DNA of 64,000 bases from NCBI RefSeq assembly GCF_001270495.1, contig NZ_LGUR01000197.1, forward strand, positions 1 through 64,000, read 5' to 3'. Of the stretch, positions 45,512 to 54,046 are shown one piece after another (position 1 is the first letter of the stretch; each line of letters opens with the position of its first letter). Made by a program: the position numbers and the translations under genes. Source of the DNA: Streptomyces viridochromogenes (GTDB lineage: Bacteria; Actinomycetota; Actinomycetes; Streptomycetales; Streptomycetaceae). A model generated the notes under the pieces. It was not told where the DNA came from and made no database searches. It was given only the letters and a program-made list of their open reading frames with translations.

Positions 45512-46666
45512 GTGTCGCCGCGCCGTATCGAGTCCCTGGCCCGCACCGCCCTGCCCGAGATCACCGACGACCTGCGCACGCTGGTCGAGCTGGAAACCCC
45601 CAGCCACGACAAGGAGTTGCTGAACCAGGGCCTGGCGGCCGTCGAGCGGTGGACACACCGGCGGCTCGGCCCGCCCGACCGGGTACGACGCCATGACGGC
45701 GGCCCGCACGGCGACATGCTGGAGCTGCTGTACACGGGAACGGCCGAGGCGACCGTGCTGGTGCTGTGCCACTACGACACCGTGTGGCCGGCCGGCACCC
45801 TCGCCGAGTGGCCGTTCCGGGTGACCGGCGACGGCTCGGCGAGCGGGCCGGGCGCGTTCGACATGAAGTGCGGCCTGGTGCAGGCCGTGTGGGCGCTGCG
45901 GCTGCTGCGCGAGCTGGACCTCCCGCGCCCCGCGGTACGGCTGTTCCTCAACGGCGACGAGGAGATCGGCAGCCCCGCCTCCCGCCCGCACATCGAGCGG
46001 CTGAGCGAGGACGCGGCCGCCACGCTGGTGTGCGAGGCGTCGGCCGGGCCGGAGGGGGCCCTGAAGACGTCCCGTAAGGGCGTCGGGCTGTTCGAGGTGA
46101 CGGTGGAGGGCGTGGAGGCACACGCGGGTCTCGACCCCTACGCGGGCGCGAGCGCCGTGCACGCCCTCGCCGAACTGGTCACCCGGATCGCCGCCCTGGG
46201 CGCCCCGGAGCGCGGCACGACCGTCAACGTCGGCGTGATCAGCGGCGGCACGGGCACCAACGTCATCGCCGGGCACGCCCACTGCGGCATCGACGTACGC
46301 ATCGCCGTGCCCGCCGAGGCGGCCCGCATCGACGCCGCGCTGGCCGCCCTGCGCCCCGCCGACCCGCGCGTCCGGGTCACCGTCTCCGGCGGCTGGAACC
46401 GCCCGCCCATGGTGCCCCACCCCGGCTCCCAGCTCCTCTTCAAACAGGCGCAGTCGATCGCCGGCGAGCTCGGGTGGAGGGCCGCCGAGACCTCCGTGGG
46501 CGGAGCGAGCGACGGCAATTTCGTCGCCGCGCTCGGCCGGCCCGTCCTGGACGGCCTGGGCGCCGTCGGCGGCGGCGCCCACGCCCGCCACGAGCACGTC
46601 CTGCTGGACCACCTTCCGTCGCGTACGGCGCTGCTGGCGGGGCTGCTCATGGTGCACGCGGAGTAG
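45512..46666 (+). CDS. M20-family metallopeptidase, carboxypeptidase G2-like
   Basis: 384 residues. The two-zinc site is complete: His87 and Asp89 (CHYDTVWPAG), bridging Asp117 (GAFDMKCG), catalytic Glu150 with Glu151 (NGDEEIGS), Glu175 (VCEAS) and a late His (GGAHARHE). The dimerisation domain lies in between (GVEAHAGLDPYAGASAVHAL). The closest type I can name is glutamate carboxypeptidase (CPG2), which releases glutamate from folates and p-aminobenzoyl-glutamate. GTG start with GAGGAGAG about 6 bases upstream. It forms an operon with the AbgT gene, which suggests import and hydrolysis of folate breakdown products. Confidence 0.9.
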   Translation: MSPRRIESLARTALPEITDDLRTLVELETPSHDKELLNQGLAAVERWTHRRLGPPDRVRRHDGGPHGDMLELLYTGTAEATVLVLCHYDTVWPAGTLAEWPFRVTGDGSASGPGAFDMKCGLVQAVWALRLLRELDLPRPAVRLFLNGDEEIGSPASRPHIERLSEDAAATLVCEASAGPEGALKTSRKGVGLFEVTVEGVEAHAGLDPYAGASAVHALAELVTRIAALGAPERGTTVNVGVISGGTGTNVIAGHAHCGIDVRIAVPAEAARIDAALAALRPADPRVRVTVSGGWNRPPMVPHPGSQLLFKQAQSIAGELGWRAAETSVGGASDGNFVAALGRPVLDGLGAVGGGAHARHEHVLLDHLPSRTALLAGLLMVHAE

Positions 46667-46749
46667 CTGCTCACGGCGTACGCGCAGGAGTTGCCGGATC
46701 GTGTCCCCGACCTGCATCCGAGCGGCCCGTTCCGCGCGTCTACGACGGT

Positions 46750-47865
46750 ATGGATCTCGAAAAACCGCCACCACCGCCGCGCCGGGAACCCGAAGGGTGC
46801 CTGGTGGTCGCGATCCGCGTTCCGGTACGGATCGTCGTGCTCGTGCTGGTCGTGCCGGTGCGGATGGTGTGGGACGCGCTCGTCGTCGCCGGGCGCTTCC
46901 TGAACGACACGGTGCTCCGCCCGGTGGGGCGGGCACTGCTGTGGCTCGGCCGGGCGGTGTTCGTGTGGCCGTTCGTGGCGCTGTGGCGGTACGTCGTGGT
47001 GCCCCTGGCGAAGGCGCTCGCCTGGCTGGGGAACATGCTCCTCGTCGTCCCCGCGGTGTGGCTGTACCGCTACCTCCTGACACCGCTGGGGCACGCGTGC
47101 GCGTGGCTGGCGCACGGGATCGGGGCCGGTCTGGGCTGGCTCTACGCGCGCGTGCTCACCCCGATCGGGCATGCGGTGATGTGGGTCCTGCGAGGGCTCG
47201 GCGCCGTGCTCGCCGCCATCGGACTCGGCATCTTCGGCGTCGTGGCGTGGCTGGTGCGGTATCTCCTCGTCGTCCCCGCCCGGTGGGTGTACGAGTGGAT
47301 CCTCGCGCCGGTCGGGCGGGCGATCGCCTGGTGCGCAAGGGGCCTCGTGTGGCTCGTGAGCATGATCGCCACCGGGATCGGGATCGCGCTGTACTGGACC
47401 GCCCGCGTGCTGTTCGTGCTGCCCGCGCTGGGTCTGTACCGGTGGGTCCTCGCCCCCGTCGGCCGCGTGCTCGCCGTCGTCGGCAGGGAGCTCCGGGACG
47501 CGCTCGGGCACGCGTGGCGGGTCGCCGGGCGGATCTCGCTCGCCTTCGGACGGTTCCTCGTCAAGCTCTTCCGATGGACCTTCGTGGAGCCGGTGCGGTG
47601 GGTGTACCGGACGGTGCTCACGCCGGTCGGGCATGTCGTCCGGGACGCCGTGCTGCGGCCCGTCGCCGAGGCCGCCCGCAGTGTGGGACGCGCCACCCGG
47701 CAGGCCCTCACCGCCGCCCGCGAGTCCGTACGGCAGGCGCGGGCCGACTTCCGGCGGATGCTCTTCGGGGAGCAGAAGGAACGGGAAATGGAGGCCGTGC
47801 GGGAACCTCGGCGCCGCGAGACACGTACTCTTGGTAGCAGTACGACCGCTCTCACGAAGGACTGA
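46750..47865 (+). CDS. Repeat-built membrane protein of unknown function
   Basis: 371 residues from the ATG at 46750. After a proline-rich start (PPPPPRREPEG) it consists of hydrophobic helices of 15-20 residues alternating with the short motif L-x-P-V/I/L-G-R/H-A. Seven copies are visible: LRPVGRA, LTPLGHA, LTPIGHA, LAPVGRA, LAPVGRV, LTPVGHV and the variant LRPVAEA. Each motif is often preceded by W-V/L-Y-R. The C-terminal 60 residues are basic and soluble. No family is recognised. The many Arg and Trp residues around each motif suggest re-entrant or amphipathic helices lying on the membrane. Its stop is only 6 bases before the possible CTG start of the next gene. Confidence 0.75.
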   Translation: MDLEKPPPPPRREPEGCLVVAIRVPVRIVVLVLVVPVRMVWDALVVAGRFLNDTVLRPVGRALLWLGRAVFVWPFVALWRYVVVPLAKALAWLGNMLLVVPAVWLYRYLLTPLGHACAWLAHGIGAGLGWLYARVLTPIGHAVMWVLRGLGAVLAAIGLGIFGVVAWLVRYLLVVPARWVYEWILAPVGRAIAWCARGLVWLVSMIATGIGIALYWTARVLFVLPALGLYRWVLAPVGRVLAVVGRELRDALGHAWRVAGRISLAFGRFLVKLFRWTFVEPVRWVYRTVLTPVGHVVRDAVLRPVAEAARSVGRATRQALTAARESVRQARADFRRMLFGEQKEREMEAVREPRRRETRTLGSSTTALTKD

Positions 47866-47913
47866 ACGACACTGGGCAAGCGACAGCCCGAAGGCCCGCC
47901 GCCCGCACCCGCG

Positions 47914-48696
47914 GTGCAGCGCATCCGACTGCGCTACACCAAGCGCGGCCGCCTCCGGTTCACCAGCCACCGTGACTTCCAGCGCGCCTTCGAGCGTGCG
48001 CTGCGCCGTGCCGAGGTGCCGATGGCGTACTCGGCGGGGTTCACGCCACATCCGAAGGTGTCGTACGCCAATGCCGCACCCACCGGCACGGGCAGTGAGG
48101 CGGAGTACCTGGAGATCGCGCTCACCGAGGCGCGCGATCCGGAGCAGTTGAGGGTGCTCCTCGACGAGTCGATGCCCACCGGGCTCGATGTCGTCGAGTC
48201 GGTCGAGGCCCGGACCTCCGGGCTCGCGGACCGGCTCACGGCGTCCGTCTGGGAGCTGCGGCTCGACGGCGTGGACCCGGCCGAGGCCGAACGCGCGATC
48301 GCCGCCTTCAACGCCGCCGAGGCCGTCGAGGTCCAGCGCATGACGAAGAACGGCGTGCGCACTTTCGACGCCCGTCCGGCGGTCGTCCACCTGGAAAGCA
48401 CCGACGGAACGGAAACGCACAGTTCGGCAGCTGATAGGCCGACCGACCAGCCCTGTGCGATACTGCGGCTGGTTGTTCGGCACGTGACGCCTGCCGTACG
48501 ACCCGACGACGTCCTGTCCGGTCTCCGCGCCGTGGCCGACCTGGCGCCGCCGGTCCCCGCAGCGGTGACCAGGCTGGCGCAGGGGCTGTTCGATGAAGAG
48601 ACCGGCACGGTGACCGACCCGCTCGCGCCCGACCGCGAGGCAGCGACGGCCCCACCCAAGGCCGAGACCGCTGCCGCCGCGACGGCGCCGGCGTAA
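47914..48696 (+). CDS. DUF2344 (TIGR03936) radical-SAM-linked protein
   Basis: 260 residues from the GTG at 47914. The conserved start is RLRYTKRGRLRFTSHRDFQRAFERALRRA, then AYSAGFTPHPKVSYANAAP and EYLEI; the family end is in VEVQRMTKNGVRTFD. An in-frame CTG at 47872, with GAAGG about 11 bases before it, would add 14 residues (GKRQPEGPPPAPAV) that I recall in the homologues of other Streptomyces, so the real start may be that CTG. Members pair with TIGR03960 radical SAM proteins; here the pair is split by the island and the 42.7-47.9 kb genes. rne follows. Confidence 0.87.
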   Translation: MQRIRLRYTKRGRLRFTSHRDFQRAFERALRRAEVPMAYSAGFTPHPKVSYANAAPTGTGSEAEYLEIALTEARDPEQLRVLLDESMPTGLDVVESVEARTSGLADRLTASVWELRLDGVDPAEAERAIAAFNAAEAVEVQRMTKNGVRTFDARPAVVHLESTDGTETHSSAADRPTDQPCAILRLVVRHVTPAVRPDDVLSGLRAVADLAPPVPAAVTRLAQGLFDEETGTVTDPLAPDREAATAPPKAETAAAATAPA

Positions 48697-48790
48697 GGAA
48701 GGTTCCGTAGGGACGGACGTCGAAGCGCCGCCCTCGTACTCGGGAGCCACCTGGGTCGGGCAGCGCACCGACCAGAAGACTTTCGCCAGG

Positions 48791-48811
48791 CCGTACGCAT
48801 TCGGCGTACGG
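48791..48811. promoter_or_regulatory. Hairpin in the rne leader region
   Basis: CCGTACGC-ATTCG-GCGTACGG, perfect 8-bp stem, in the 260-base spacer before rne. It could be a terminator for the upstream gene or part of the rne leader, a region through which RNase E controls its own mRNA in other bacteria. Confidence 0.45.
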
Positions 48812-48956
48812 AACCGGCGAGACAGGACACAGAGAGCTCCCGTGCGGCGCCCGCGCCCCGGACGGCGGCAGTCGCGCAACGCGCGAGCCGCGGACGTCAC
48901 CGGCATACCGCCGGACCAGGCGCGGCGCCCGGGAGCCTGACGGGAGAAACGCCCGC

Positions 48957-51900
48957 ATGCTCGAACCGACCGAACCCACTGAGGGTTCCGAACTGAACAC
49001 CCCCAGCGACACCCTGCCGCCGCGTCGTCGGCGCCGTGCCGCGTCCCGCCCCGCGGGCCCGCCCACGGGTGCCGCCGAGGCGCAGGCCACAGAGGTGGTC
49101 GCGCCGGCCATACCGGTCGCCGAGGCCGCCGATGTGGCGGCGCTGAGCGACGAGGCCGAGACGGCTGAGAAGCCCGAGGAGAGCGTCGCGGCCGTCGCGG
49201 CCGAGGTGACTCCTGAGGCCGCGGAAGCCGAAGAGACCGGAGCGGCGGAAGAGGTGGCGGAGGCCGCACCTGCCGGCCGTACGCGTCGTCGTGCGGTGCG
49301 CCGTGCGTCCGCGCCCGCCGGGGCGCCCGCGGCCGCCGGGGCCGCCGAGACCGTGGTGCCCGTGGCCGCCGCGCCGGTCGCCGAGGAGAGCCCGGCGCAG
49401 ACCACCGAGGTGACCACCGAAGTGACCGAGGAGGCGGCACCGCCTCGTACGCGTCGGCGTGCCACGCGCCGTGCGTCCGCGCCCGCCGGTGCCCCGGTGC
49501 CTGCGGAGGCTGCCGAGAGCGCCGCCCCCGCCGAGGTGCCTGCCGCCGCTGCGGCTCCCGCCCCTGCCGAGGCTCCCGCCTCCGCCGAGGCCGCCGAGGA
49601 GGAGGCTCCGCGTCGTACCCGCCGGCGTGCCACCCGCCGGGTGTCCGCGCCCGCCGGTGCTCCGGCCGACGAGAGCGCGGACGAGAGCGCGGAGGCGCCC
49701 GTGAGTGCCGAAGCCCCCGCCGAGGCGGAGGAAGCCGTCGAGGCCGCCGAGGAGGCCGCACCGCGTCGTACGCGTCGGCGTGCCACGCGCCGCGTCTCCG
49801 CGCCCGCCGACGAGGCGGCCGAGGCCGCTGTCGCCGAGGCTCCCGCCGAGACGCCGGCGACGGCGGAGACGCCCGTGACGCCCGCTGTCGAGACCGAGGC
49901 ACCCGCGGCCGCTGCCGATGAGGAAGCCGCCGGTCCGCGCCGCCGCCGTCGTGTCGTCCGGCGAGCCGCCGCCGGGTTCGCCGCGCCCGCTCAGGCCCCC
50001 GCCGCCGAGGCGCCCGACGCTCCGCGTCCGGCCCGCCCCGCCGTGGCCGTGTTCCAGGCGCCCGTGTTCACCGAGCCGCAGTTCCAGACGCCCCAGCGGG
50101 CCGCCGCCGAGGCGGCCGCCGAGGCGGAGACCGAGGACGTGGAAGAGGTCCAGGCGGAGGAGCAGCCCGGCACGGCACGTCGTCGTCGCCGGCGCCGGGG
50201 CGCCGAGGAGGCCGAGGCCCAGGCCGTCGGGACCGTCGCCGCCGAGGACGAGACCGAGGAAGCCGAAGAGGCCGCCGAGGACATCGCCGAGGGCGAGGAC
50301 TCCGAGGAGACCGAGGAGACCGGGTCGCGTCGGCGCCGTCGGCGTGGTGGCCGCCGCCGCCGTCGCGGTGAGGCCGCGGACGCCGAGGGCGGTGACACCG
50401 AGGGCGACGAGGTCGCCGCGGAGCAGGCCGCGCAGGACGCCGAGGACACCGCCGAGCAGGAGGAAGAGGACGACGAGGACGCGCGCGCCGAGGACGGCGG
50501 TGGGTCCAGCTCCAGCAGCCGTCGCCGCCGTCGCCGTCGCCGTCGCGCCGGTGACTCCGCCGTCGACACCGAGCCCGGTGACGGCGACCCCGAGCGCACC
50601 GTCGTCAAGGTCCGTGAGCCGCGCCCGAAGGCCGAGCCGTCCGACGAGGTGCAGTCCATCAAGGGCTCCACGCGCCTGGAGGCCAAGAAGCAGCGCCGCC
50701 GGGAAGGCCGTGAGCAGGGCCGCCGCCGCGTTCCGATCATCACCGAGGCCGAGTTCCTGGCCCGCCGTGAGGCCGTCGAGCGCGTGATGGTCGTCCGCCA
50801 GCACGGCGACCGCACCCAGATCGGCGTCCTTGAGGACAACGTGCTCGTCGAGCACTACGTCAACAAGGAGCAGGCGACCTCGTACGTCGGGAACGTCTAC
50901 CTGGGCAAGGTCCAGAACGTGCTGCCGTCGATGGAGGCCGCCTTCATCGACATCGGCAAGGGCCGCAACGCCGTCCTGTACGCCGGTGAGGTCAACTTCG
51001 AGGCGCTGGGCATGGCCAACGGGCCGCGGCGCATCGAGTCCGCCCTCAAGTCCGGCCAGTCCGTGCTCGTCCAGGTCACCAAGGACCCGATCGGGCACAA
51101 GGGCGCGCGTCTGACCAGCCAGGTCTCCCTCCCGGGCCGCTACCTCGTGTACGTCCCCGAGGGCTCGATGACCGGCATCAGCCGCAAGCTGCCCGACACC
51201 GAGCGCGCCCGGCTGAAGACCATCCTCAAGAAGATCGTCCCCGAGGACGCGGGCGTCATCGTGCGCACCGCCGCCGAGGGTGCGAGCGAGGACGAGCTGC
51301 GCCGCGACGTCGAGCGCTTGCAGGCGCAGTGGGAGGACATCCAGAAGAAGGCCAAGAACGGCAACGCGCCGACGCTGCTGTACGGCGAGCCGGACATGAC
51401 CGTCCGGGTCGTCCGGGACATCTTCAACGAGGACTTCTCCAAGGTCGTCGTCAGCGGTGGCGACGCCTGGGAGACCGTCCACGGCTATGTCTCGCACGTG
51501 GCGCCGGACCTCGCCGAGCGGCTCCAGAAGTGGACCTCCGAGGTCGACGTCTTCGCCACGTACCGGATCGACGAGCAGCTCGCCAAGGCGCTGGACCGCA
51601 AGGTCTGGCTGCCCAGCGGCGGTTCGCTGGTGATCGACCGGACCGAGGCGATGGTCGTCGTCGACGTCAACACCGGCAAGTTCACCGGTCAGGGCGGCAA
51701 CCTCGAGGAGACCGTCACCAGGAACAACCTGGAGGCGGCCGAGGAGATCGTCCGTCAGCTGCGGCTGCGCGACCTCGGCGGCATCATCGTCATCGACTTC
51801 ATCGACATGGTGCTGGAGTCCAACCGGGACCTGGTGCTGCGGCGTCTGCTGGAGTGCCTGGGCCGGGACCGTACGAAGCACCAGGTGGCCGAGGTCACCT

Positions 51901-53045
51901 CGCTGGGCCTGGTCCAGATGACCCGTAAGCGGGTGGGCCAGGGTCTGCTGGAGTCCTTCTCCGAGACCTGCGTCCACTGCAACGGCCGCGGTGTCATCGT
52001 GCACATGGAGCAGCCGACCTCCGCCGGAGGCGGCGGCAAGCGCAAGAAGCGCGCGCGTGCCGGTGCCGGTCCCGAGCACGTCCACGAGGCCGCTGTCGCC
52101 GTCGAGCCGGTCGAGACGGCCGAGGAGGAGGCGGAGACCGAGGCCGAGATCGCTGCCGAGGCCGCCGAGCCCGCGGCGCTCCCGGAGCCCGCCTTCGCGC
52201 CGGACGAGGAGCTGTACAGCAGCGTCGCCGAGGCGGAGGCCGCGGCCGGCCGCGGAGGTCGTTCGCGGCGCCGTGGCGGTCGGCGGGCCTCGGCCCCGGC
52301 GGGTGCGCCCAGGAAGGCCGAGGCCGTTCCCACGGCTCAGGACGTGACGGTCGCCGACGAGGTCGCCCGTCCGGTGCAGCCGGAGTCGGCCGCCGAGGCG
52401 AAGGCCGAGCCGACGGCCGTGGAGGACGCGGTCGTCGAGGCCGCGGCCACGCAGGCCCCGGCCGTCGAGGCTCCGGCCGTCGAGGAGGCCGCGCCCAAGG
52501 GACGTACGCGGCGTCGCGCGACCCGTAAGGTCTCCGCGCCCGCCGGGTCGCCCGCGGGGGCCGAGGCCACCGTGGTGACCGTCAGCGAGGCCGCGCCGAC
52601 GGCGCCCGAGCCGGTGGCGGAAGCCCCGGCCGCGGCTCCGGCGGAGCAGGTCGAGGCGGCTCCGGCCGAGGCGGCCGCCGAGGGCGCCGCTCCGGCCCGT
52701 CCGCGGCGCCGTGCCGTGCGCAAGGCCACCGCGCCGACCGCGTCCGAGGAGACGGCCGTCGTGGTCGTCCCGGCGGCGGAGGCCGAGTCCGGCGCCGCCG
52801 TGGAGGCCCCGGCCGCGGAGGAGGGCGTCGAGGAGACGGCTCCGGCCAAGAAGACGGCCCGTAAGACGGCCAAGAAGGCCACGGCGAAGAAGGCCGCCAC
52901 CAAGAAGACCGCGGCGAAGAAGACCGCGGCCAAGAAGACGGTCGCCAAGAAGGCGACGGCCAAGAAGGCGGCGAAGACCGTCAAGACGGCCGCGGCCAAG
53001 TCGACGGCGAAGAAGACCACGGTCTCTGCCGCCACCGACGAGTGA
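48957..53045 (+). CDS. rne: RNase E/G family endoribonuclease with Arg-rich modules and H1-like tail
   Basis: 1362 residues. The catalytic core is in the middle (about 590-1020): S1 domain (GNVYLGKVQNVLPSMEAAFIDIG), RNase H-like and 5'-sensor parts, the Mg-binding DNase I-like motif VVVDVNTGKFTG, IVIDFIDM, and the Zn-link CVHCNGRG. Both flanks are disordered and Ala/Glu-rich, with nine or so arginine modules of the type RTRRRATRRVSAPAGAP. That is the scrambled domain order known for Streptomyces RNase E. The last 70 residues are Lys/Ala/Thr repeats (KKTAAKKTAAKK) like histone H1 or HupS tails. ATG with GGGAGA nine bases upstream. Confidence 0.95.
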   Translation: MLEPTEPTEGSELNTPSDTLPPRRRRRAASRPAGPPTGAAEAQATEVVAPAIPVAEAADVAALSDEAETAEKPEESVAAVAAEVTPEAAEAEETGAAEEVAEAAPAGRTRRRAVRRASAPAGAPAAAGAAETVVPVAAAPVAEESPAQTTEVTTEVTEEAAPPRTRRRATRRASAPAGAPVPAEAAESAAPAEVPAAAAAPAPAEAPASAEAAEEEAPRRTRRRATRRVSAPAGAPADESADESAEAPVSAEAPAEAEEAVEAAEEAAPRRTRRRATRRVSAPADEAAEAAVAEAPAETPATAETPVTPAVETEAPAAAADEEAAGPRRRRRVVRRAAAGFAAPAQAPAAEAPDAPRPARPAVAVFQAPVFTEPQFQTPQRAAAEAAAEAETEDVEEVQAEEQPGTARRRRRRRGAEEAEAQAVGTVAAEDETEEAEEAAEDIAEGEDSEETEETGSRRRRRRGGRRRRRGEAADAEGGDTEGDEVAAEQAAQDAEDTAEQEEEDDEDARAEDGGGSSSSSRRRRRRRRRAGDSAVDTEPGDGDPERTVVKVREPRPKAEPSDEVQSIKGSTRLEAKKQRRREGREQGRRRVPIITEAEFLARREAVERVMVVRQHGDRTQIGVLEDNVLVEHYVNKEQATSYVGNVYLGKVQNVLPSMEAAFIDIGKGRNAVLYAGEVNFEALGMANGPRRIESALKSGQSVLVQVTKDPIGHKGARLTSQVSLPGRYLVYVPEGSMTGISRKLPDTERARLKTILKKIVPEDAGVIVRTAAEGASEDELRRDVERLQAQWEDIQKKAKNGNAPTLLYGEPDMTVRVVRDIFNEDFSKVVVSGGDAWETVHGYVSHVAPDLAERLQKWTSEVDVFATYRIDEQLAKALDRKVWLPSGGSLVIDRTEAMVVVDVNTGKFTGQGGNLEETVTRNNLEAAEEIVRQLRLRDLGGIIVIDFIDMVLESNRDLVLRRLLECLGRDRTKHQVAEVTSLGLVQMTRKRVGQGLLESFSETCVHCNGRGVIVHMEQPTSAGGGGKRKKRARAGAGPEHVHEAAVAVEPVETAEEEAETEAEIAAEAAEPAALPEPAFAPDEELYSSVAEAEAAAGRGGRSRRRGGRRASAPAGAPRKAEAVPTAQDVTVADEVARPVQPESAAEAKAEPTAVEDAVVEAAATQAPAVEAPAVEEAAPKGRTRRRATRKVSAPAGSPAGAEATVVTVSEAAPTAPEPVAEAPAAAPAEQVEAAPAEAAAEGAAPARPRRRAVRKATAPTASEETAVVVVPAAEAESGAAVEAPAAEEGVEETAPAKKTARKTAKKATAKKAATKKTAAKKTAAKKTVAKKATAKKAAKTVKTAAAKSTAKKTTVSAATDE

Positions 53046-53085
53046 CGCCCTTCGGCGAGTGACGCTCATCGACGAGTGATACGAG

Positions 53086-53114
53086 GTGCGGCCGGTCTCT
53101 GTGACCGGCCGCAC
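53086..53114 (+). terminator. rne terminator
   Basis: GTGCGGCCGGTC-TCTGT-GACCGGCCGCAC, a perfect 12-bp stem with a 5-base loop. It is preceded by three GCGAGTGACG-like repeats that add extra TGA stops after the gene. Confidence 0.88.
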
Positions 53115-53135
53115 TCCGTTGGGGACCGGCCCGGT

Positions 53136-53165
53136 TTGACCCCCTCGGCCACGGACCCGTAACCT
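53136..53165 (+). promoter_or_regulatory. Candidate rplU promoter
   Basis: TTGACC (53136-53141), 18 bases, TAACCT (53160-53165), close to the sigma-HrdB consensus. It gives a leader of about 140 bases before rplU. Confidence 0.65.
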
Positions 53166-53311
53166 TGACCGTCGGCGTGTCCATGGATATAGGCGCGCCA
53201 CATCCCCGTAAACCTTTTCCTCCGGAGCACTGGGTGCCCTGGAGAGGCTGTCCGCGTGCCGGATGGCTGGACTGCGGGGGTGCCGTTTCCGAGCGAGAGA
53301 GTGAGATCCGC

Positions 53312-53632
53312 GTGTACGCCATCGTGCGCAGCGGTGGTCGCCAGCACAAGGTTGCTGTCGGCGACATCGTTGAGGTTGACAAGATTTCCACTGCCAAGGT
53401 TGGCGACACGGTCGAGCTCTCGACCCTGCTCGTTGTCGACGGCGACGCTGTGACCAGCGACCCGTGGGTGCTGGCCGGCATCAAGGTCCAGGCCGAGGTC
53501 GTGGACCACCACAAGGGCGTCAAGATCGACATCCTTCGCTACAAGAACAAGACCGGCTACCGCCGTCGTCAGGGCCACCGCCAGCAGTACACGGCGATCA
53601 AGGTCACTGAGATCCCCGCGGCCGCGAAGTAA
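53312..53632 (+). CDS. rplU: 50S ribosomal protein L21
   Basis: 106 residues from the GTG at 53312 ([14 protein letters not shown]), standard length; the open frame upstream has no protein-like content. [14 protein letters not shown] near the C-terminus is the 23S rRNA-binding signature. A GAGAGAGTGAGA purine run precedes the start. It has its own promoter after the rne terminator. rpmA follows after 14 bases and obg after that, the usual L21-L27-Obg order. Confidence 0.97.
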   Translation: MYAIVRSGGRQHKVAVGDIVEVDKISTAKVGDTVELSTLLVVDGDAVTSDPWVLAGIKVQAEVVDHHKGVKIDILRYKNKTGYRRRQGHRQQYTAIKVTEIPAAAK

Positions 53633-53646
53633 GGGACTGAGGAGAA

Positions 53647-53901
53647 ATGGCACACAAGAAGGGCGCATCGTCCACCCGGAACGGTCGCGACTCGAATGCC
53701 CAGCGGCTCGGCGTGAAGCGCTTCGGCGGTCAGGTCGTCAACGCGGGTGAGATCCTGGTCCGCCAGCGTGGCACCCACTTCCACCCCGGTGCGGGCGTCG
53801 GCCGTGGCGGCGACGACACGCTGTTCGCGCTGCAGGCCGGTGCGGTGGAGTTCGGCACCAGCCGTGGCCGCAAGGTCGTGAACATCGTTCCGGTCGCCTG
53901 A
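53647..53901 (+). CDS. rpmA: 50S ribosomal protein L27
   Basis: 84 residues. It starts [16 protein letters not shown], with the flexible N-terminal arm that reaches the peptidyl-transferase centre. There is no firmicute-type cleavage extension. [10 protein letters not shown] and [10 protein letters not shown] are family signatures. It has GGAG about 5 bases upstream and is co-transcribed with rplU. Confidence 0.97.
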   Translation: MAHKKGASSTRNGRDSNAQRLGVKRFGGQVVNAGEILVRQRGTHFHPGAGVGRGGDDTLFALQAGAVEFGTSRGRKVVNIVPVA

Positions 53902-53946
53902 GTCTTCCGACTCGAGGCTGGACCGAGCCGATCGTTCAAATCCTTC

Positions 53947-53994
53947 GCGAGGCGGACCTCACTTCCCAGGTGGGAAGGCGGGTCCGCCTTTCGC
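53947..53994 (+). terminator. rpmA terminator
   Basis: GCGAGGCGGACC pairs with GGTCCGCCTTTCGC (one bulge), with a small inner stem (CTTCCCA/TGGGAAG), 45 bases after rpmA. obg therefore probably has its own promoter within the next 50 bases or depends on read-through. Confidence 0.8.
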
Positions 53995-54046
53995 GTGTTA
54001 GAGCAGAGACATCACCGTACGTTTCGTAGTGCTGGAGGCACCAACC

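Noticed and set aside
48897..53201. Open frame of about 1430 codons on the minus strand opposite rne
   Set aside because: Antisense shadow of the Ala/Glu/Arg-rich repeats of RNase E. It extends past both ends of rne only because of GC content; no family match.
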